Below are positions 60,227-64,000 of a stretch of 64,000 nucleotides of DNA, piece by piece (the stretch's first letter is position 1; each line of letters opens with the position of its first letter). The notes beneath the pieces are model-generated. The model had not been told where the DNA came from. It saw only the letters and a list, made by a program, of their open reading frames with translations, and searched no databases. The position numbers and the translations under genes were made by a program. Source of the DNA: Phycisphaerae bacterium (GTDB taxonomy: Bacteria > Planctomycetota > Phycisphaerae > Sedimentisphaerales > Sedimentisphaeraceae); NCBI GenBank assembly GCA_027078365.1, contig JALWYQ010000031.1, positions 58,323 to 122,322 on the forward strand. The letters are read 5' to 3'.

Positions 60227-61240
60227 GTTTAAATCCCCTCACGCTTTATCGGACGTTGCATCTGGAATTAATAAACCAAATTTGCATCTATAAAGGTATT
60301 CTCCCATGCCGTTGAATTTACAATTAACCAGTAAGGTTAATTGACTCTAATTTGTATGCCATATCTGACATTAAAGTAAAATCTCAAAGAAAATCCCTTA
60401 CGACTATCCTTTCAAATACAGCAAAGTGTATGTTTTTCTTAGCTATATTTTCAATAAGCTAAACTTGAAATCTCGTACAACTTAGCAAAGGCCTGCTAAA
60501 GACCATAAATCTCTATAGAAGTCTCGATACCATACTTTTTAAACGTTGTCATTTCTTCAAATAAACGGGACTAAATATAGGAGTTTCAGATAAAAGACAA
60601 ATAGCCAATTCTACACATCGCTAAAGAATGATTAATTAAGTTAGCTCGCTAGCGCAAAAAGGTAAGGGTTTTTTTGACAGTTTTTTTGTCTTGTGAAACT
60701 TATTAATCAAGAACTCGCGGAGAAAACGAATATTGCAGGAAATCTGTCAAAACATCAATTTATTCTAAAATTGTTTGAGTTTTTTTTGATTTTATTTGTC
60801 CAAACAGATTAGATCGTTCAATTAAACACAACTGAATTTCCTACCTGAAACAAGAAAAGAGTGCATAGAAAAGTATCTGTTCACAAATTGAAATTTGAAC
60901 AATCATGGCTTTTAAGTCTAGATTAATAAAGCTACAAATCCTTTGTTTAGTCAAGTCAAGTTATTGCCTAACTAGATGCGTTAGAAATGCGCTAAGTAAT
61001 TAATTGAAATCCAAGATTTAGAGATTTGTCTGTTTGGAGTGTAATTTTTCACCGAATTCAACCTTCTTTTCAACGTCCCATAATGTATGTTATGTTGCAT
61101 TGGGCAAGTAGTGGGCGAATATTGATAATAAATCTCTAGAATTTGTGCAAGATAAAGCTCGTTTTTTGCTTGAGAGATTTTGATTACAACCGCATTAAAA
61201 AAACAGGTTAAGCTTATACAGCTAAAAGTGATTGGAAGAT
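60227..61240. other. gene desert of about 1 kb
   Basis: I see no convincing gene. The longest open frame (92 codons at 60981-61259, minus) has no ribosome-binding site, runs into the neighbouring terminator and has unlikely composition. A perfect 9-bp inverted repeat CAATTAACC/GGTTAATTG lies at 60321-60343. A TTGACA hexamer at 60674 has no good -10. No tRNA or known structured RNA was recognised. Confidence 0.6.
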
Positions 61241-61270
61241 AAAAAAAGAGCCCGCACACAAGTACGGGCC
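61241..61270 (-). terminator. terminator of the TPR gene
   Basis: On the minus strand GCCCG and CGGGC form a stem with a loop of ten bases, followed by CTCTTTTTTT. Confidence 0.82.
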
Positions 61271-61309
61271 GATGGTGATGTGAAATATTCGTAACTCTAA
61301 TTAGTCACT

Positions 61310-62935
61310 TTATTTAACACCTTTTATTGCACTGTATGTTGTATAGCAAAGCCTATCCCAGCTTGTAGATGCGCGATCTAGTAGTGATAGATTCTCCAAG
61401 ACAACCTGAATAGATTCTCTTGTATCACTGTCTGAATAGTTGTCTTTTATATAGTTTTCAAGATTATCGACTGCTAACGCAAATCTTCGACGATCTGAGA
61501 ACAAAACAGCTGTATCGTAATGTAAACCTAAAATATCACTATCAAGAACATCAGGTTCAACAAGTAAATCAACCGCTGCAGTTTTATCCCCAATCTCGTA
61601 ATAACATATAGAAAGTTTCGATCTCGACCTGTGGTGCGTATTGTTTATTTCAAGTGCTTTTTTAAATGCCGCAATTGCTTTACTGTGATTCTTCTGAGAC
61701 ATATACAATAGCCCTAATTTATAATGGCTATCCGCCCCACCCTTATTATCTAGAACCTGTCTTTGATGCGCTTCAAGAACCGCCAAACGCATTTCTTCTG
61801 GAGTAGTTATTGATGAATCCATAAATCCTTCACTTATCGCAGATTGGAAATTCAGACTTGCTGTCTCTGCAAACAGTAAAGAGCTATTTTCTTGTAGTGA
61901 TGCTGCTAGTGAAATTGTTTCCATGCCATGCTTTTTGTGTCCGCATAGAATATGGCCGCAAGCTAATCCTATATATGCATCAACGACTTGATCGTTGAGT
62001 TCTACTGCACGATTAAATGATTCAGCAGCCATAGCGTAACGGTACTCGTTTAGGTGTAAGGTCGCCAATTTAATATTTGCTTCCATATAATTTGGCTGTA
62101 TGGAGAGGGCTTTTTCATATGCAGCCAATGCCTCTTTGCTATTCTTAGCCGCAACCATTACATCGCCGAGCTTTATATACAAATCAGGCATCTCACCAAC
62201 CTCTTCAAACAAGTAATTAATCTGATCAAGAGCTTCTCTGAGATTGCCAGATTCAATCAAAAGATGTATATCGTCTCGTTCATTATCCGATTGTAGATTG
62301 TCCGGATGTATTAGAATGGCAGTGTTGAAAGTTTCTACAGCTTCCTCATATTCGTGGTTTGACAGATATAAATAGCCCAATAACACTAAAGATTCTACAT
62401 CATCTGGATATTGGTCTGTCAGCTGTTTGTATAGTTCTACACACTTGCTAATGTTACCATTGCGTAGATTTATGGCGGCAAGTCTTTGAGTCGGGAGCTG
62501 CAAGTAATTCTTAAACTTGATACAATCCTGATAGAACGCTGTTGATTTACCAATATCACCAGCGCGTTCATAACAAATGCCAAGCGCATATAGCGCCATC
62601 GTATTGCTAGGTTCTAAACTGTGAACTATCTGCAATTCATTTATGGCCTCTGGCAGACTATTTTCTTGAATAAAAATAGATGCCCTAAGCATTCTTGCTA
62701 TAATTGACTCAGGATTCTGGGCTATATAATGCGTTAGATATTCAGATGCATTAATTAGGTCCGAATTTGTCATCATTTCGATTATCTTTTCAAGCTCAGA
62801 CTCTTGTGAGTCATCAAAATCACTGCCTAGGCTAGTGTTGTCACTGTTTTGGATTAGAGCTGATGCCCAGTACAAAATCACATCTGCTGTACTGACTGAA
62901 ATTGCTCTGCCAAAAACCTCTAGTAGTTTACCCAT
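61310..62935 (-). CDS. tetratricopeptide repeat protein
   Basis: A 541-residue soluble protein made almost wholly of TPR units. At least nine are visible, for example NTMALYALGICYERAGDIGKSTAFYQDCI, PDLYIKLGDVMVAAKNSKEALAAYEKALSI and DSHYKLGLLYMSQKNHSKAIAAFKKALEI. The first 60 residues and the last 40 are not repeats. It has no signal peptide, so it is presumably cytoplasmic and a scaffold. ATG 62935 is chosen because GGAG lies five bases upstream; ATG 62956 is also in frame. Confidence 0.88.
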   Translation of the reverse strand: MGKLLEVFGRAISVSTADVILYWASALIQNSDNTSLGSDFDDSQESELEKIIEMMTNSDLINASEYLTHYIAQNPESIIARMLRASIFIQENSLPEAINELQIVHSLEPSNTMALYALGICYERAGDIGKSTAFYQDCIKFKNYLQLPTQRLAAINLRNGNISKCVELYKQLTDQYPDDVESLVLLGYLYLSNHEYEEAVETFNTAILIHPDNLQSDNERDDIHLLIESGNLREALDQINYLFEEVGEMPDLYIKLGDVMVAAKNSKEALAAYEKALSIQPNYMEANIKLATLHLNEYRYAMAAESFNRAVELNDQVVDAYIGLACGHILCGHKKHGMETISLAASLQENSSLLFAETASLNFQSAISEGFMDSSITTPEEMRLAVLEAHQRQVLDNKGGADSHYKLGLLYMSQKNHSKAIAAFKKALEINNTHHRSRSKLSICYYEIGDKTAAVDLLVEPDVLDSDILGLHYDTAVLFSDRRRFALAVDNLENYIKDNYSDSDTRESIQVVLENLSLLDRASTSWDRLCYTTYSAIKGVK

Positions 62936-63122
62936 ATATTCTCCAACGTTATGCAATTACAATATGAATACACCTGCATATCGACTGTAGAAAAAGGCTC
63001 CTTAACCTTTTCATACTACTTTTGGCATAGACGAGGCATCTTTTAGGATATTTGGGGGTCAAATTAGCGTTTGTAGGGAGTGTGCTGATTTTATAAATTC
63101 TATTGCATGCTTATAGAACATA

Positions 63123-63153
63123 AAAAAGGGCAGCGTTTGCCAACACTACCCTT
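63123..63153 (-). terminator. terminator of the response regulator gene
   Basis: On the minus strand AGGGTAGTGTT pairs with AACGCTGCCCT around GGCA, followed by TTTTTTAT. Confidence 0.87.
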
Positions 63154-63173
63154 CAATTATCTTATATTTTTTC

Positions 63174-63629
63174 TTAGTCTTGAATCTGAGACTCAACCTC
63201 ACTTAAATAGGCAAGGGTCTTTTCTAGTTTATCGGTAAGGTGCTTGAGCTTCATCATCGTTTTGACTCTTGTAAGCAATTCCCACTTATTAACTGGCTTG
63301 CTGAGAAAATCATCAGTTCCACAATCTAGGGCCCTCTCGATATCCCCAAATTCATTCAAAGCTGTAACCATAATCACAGGAATATCTTCTGTGTCGGGAT
63401 TACTCTTTAATCTCTTACAAACTTCAAACCCACTCATTTTAGGCATCATAACATCTAAAATCACCAAATCTGGAGTAAGCTCTTTTACAATTTCCAAAGC
63501 CTTTGGCCCATCTTCAGCTGCAAGAATCTCACAGTCTAAATCTTCAAGGTACGCCTGAATCAACTCAAGATTTTGTGGGTTATCATCAACAACTAGTATT
63601 TTTGACAGACTCATATCATCAGTAGTCAT
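63174..63629 (-). CDS. single-domain response regulator
   Basis: 151 residues consisting of a full CheY-type receiver (about 10-125) and a short helical tail. The acidic pair is VVDDN, the phospho-acceptor Asp59 in LVILDVMMPKMSGFEVC, and the Lys in DDFLSKPVNKWELLTRV. The tail (about 125-150) is a likely coiled coil. It resembles DivK/CpdR/PleD-receiver proteins; there is no output domain and no kinase in the neighbourhood. Confidence 0.9.
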   Translation of the reverse strand: MTTDDMSLSKILVVDDNPQNLELIQAYLEDLDCEILAAEDGPKALEIVKELTPDLVILDVMMPKMSGFEVCKRLKSNPDTEDIPVIMVTALNEFGDIERALDCGTDDFLSKPVNKWELLTRVKTMMKLKHLTDKLEKTLAYLSEVESQIQD

Positions 63630-63761
63630 TATGTTAGTACTCCTATTTTTTTAAATGCGCCGGCTTATTATAAGTGAGCTTGCAACTTTAGTAAAGAGTT
63701 GTTGGTAACAAAATAAGCTGGAAAAGTTTGAATCGGACAGAACACAAGCGGGAGAAAAAAA

Positions 63762-63844
63762 TACGAGCGAGAGGAGTCGAACCTCCACGTCCTGAGGACA
63801 CCAGAACCTAAATCTGGCGCGTCTGCCAATTCCGCCACGCTCGC
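63762..63844 (-). tRNA. tRNA-Leu (TAG)
   Basis: A class II tRNA on the minus strand. The acceptor is GCGAGCG/CGCTCGT with A73, the anticodon arm CCAGA-TTTAGGT-TCTGG with anticodon TAG, the long variable arm TGTCCTCAGGACGT and the T arm GGAGG TTCGACT CCTCT. The first acceptor pair is G-T. CCA is not encoded. Confidence 0.95.
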
Positions 63845-63889
63845 ATTAAATATTCTTTTTAAGATGACCCTCACACTGCTAGAGCCGCC

Positions 63890-64000
63890 TTAGTCTTCAA
63901 GAGATGCGTCTATTTTAGGATTGTTTTCTTGAGATATTACCTCAATTTTATCCTCACACTTTTTCAAAATCTCTTTGCAGTGCGATATAAGCTTCATGCC
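63890..64000 (-). CDS. xseB: exodeoxyribonuclease VII small subunit, 3' part
   Basis: Only the last 36 codons are inside the window. They read GMKLISHCKEILKKCEDKIEV and continue to IDASLED before the stop at 63890-63892. The pattern 'G..L...C...L..c..kI.vl' is the conserved second helix and end of XseB, which is about 70-85 residues in all. The N-terminus and presumably xseA lie beyond base 64000. Confidence 0.75.
   Translation of the reverse strand, partial: GMKLISHCKEILKKCEDKIEVISQENNPKIDASLED

Noticed and set aside
60981..61259. 92-codon open frame on the minus strand in the gene desert
   Set aside because: No ribosome-binding site, odd composition with many aromatic and Ser residues, and its start lies within the terminator of the TPR gene.
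1..64000. CRISPR arrays, prophage, IS elements, toxin-antitoxin or restriction-modification systems
   Set aside because: I looked for regular short repeats, transposase or integrase motifs and nuclease pairs and saw none. The only tandem repeat array is the tRNA-Arg one.

Overview
The window is a continuous stretch of a chromosome with low-to-moderate GC content. It comes from a Gram-negative-type bacterium, and I would place it in the PVC superphylum, most likely Planctomycetota. The grounds are the small basic protein of the TIGR04137 type (56878-57066), an RNase E/G of planctomycete appearance behind a TIGR03936 gene, KDO/LPS genes beside a very large Lpt-like protein, and RNase Y together with CsrA. 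Gene content is almost entirely housekeeping. I found no prophage, IS transposase, CRISPR array, toxin-antitoxin pair or rRNA operon.

Layout. 1-6920 (+): type IV pilus / type II secretion-like operon with a cut pilN, then pilO, a PilP-position protein, pilB, pilT, pilC and two pseudopilins. 7008-9620 (-): tRNA-Val, then the rny-ymdB pair behind a long leader. 10148-11635: an HTH protein with a degenerate receiver domain, csrA and hisI. 11841-24597 (+): two membrane proteins, then hpf, a regulatory-type PTS (EIIA, HPr, EI), TIGR03936 and RNase G, kdsD, kdsC, a giant LptC/LptA-like protein, an AI-2E-family permease and a Dabb protein. 24610-28522: bioA and bioF flanking a tandem thioredoxin-like protein. 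28637-36022: rhomboid and SIS proteins, dinB, a NifA-like sigma-54 activator, a DUF481 protein and a DUF2330-like membrane protein. 36252-36557: tRNA-Arg followed by two 113-bp repeats carrying pieces of its 3' end. 36736-46064: aminotransferase, phoB-phoR, panB, an HtrA protease, a Dus enzyme, and a coiled-coil protein overlapping comF. 46147-48900: ECF sigma operon and several small proteins. 49032-55685 (-): Na/Ca exchanger and the rpmF-plsX-fabH-fabD-fabG-acpP-fabF operon. 56119-60171 (+): SPOR-like protein, TIGR04137 protein, aminotransferase and a Na/Pi cotransporter. 60227-61240: an apparent gene desert. 61310-64000 (-): TPR protein, single-domain response regulator, tRNA-Leu and the 3' end of xseB.

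The most interesting signals are regulatory. A compact candidate sRNA gene lies upstream of phoB (about 40801-40892, minus), with its own sigma-70-like promoter, a terminator and an exposed anti-Shine-Dalgarno stretch. A 32-bp element with 11-bp repeats is shared by phoB and the Na/Pi cotransporter (24 of 32 positions identical), which looks like a Pho box of an unusual sequence class. An attenuator-like leader precedes rny, and a structured leader precedes rpmF. The tRNA-Arg locus shows tandem tRNA-derived palindromic repeats. I did not find a clearly new multi-gene effector system.
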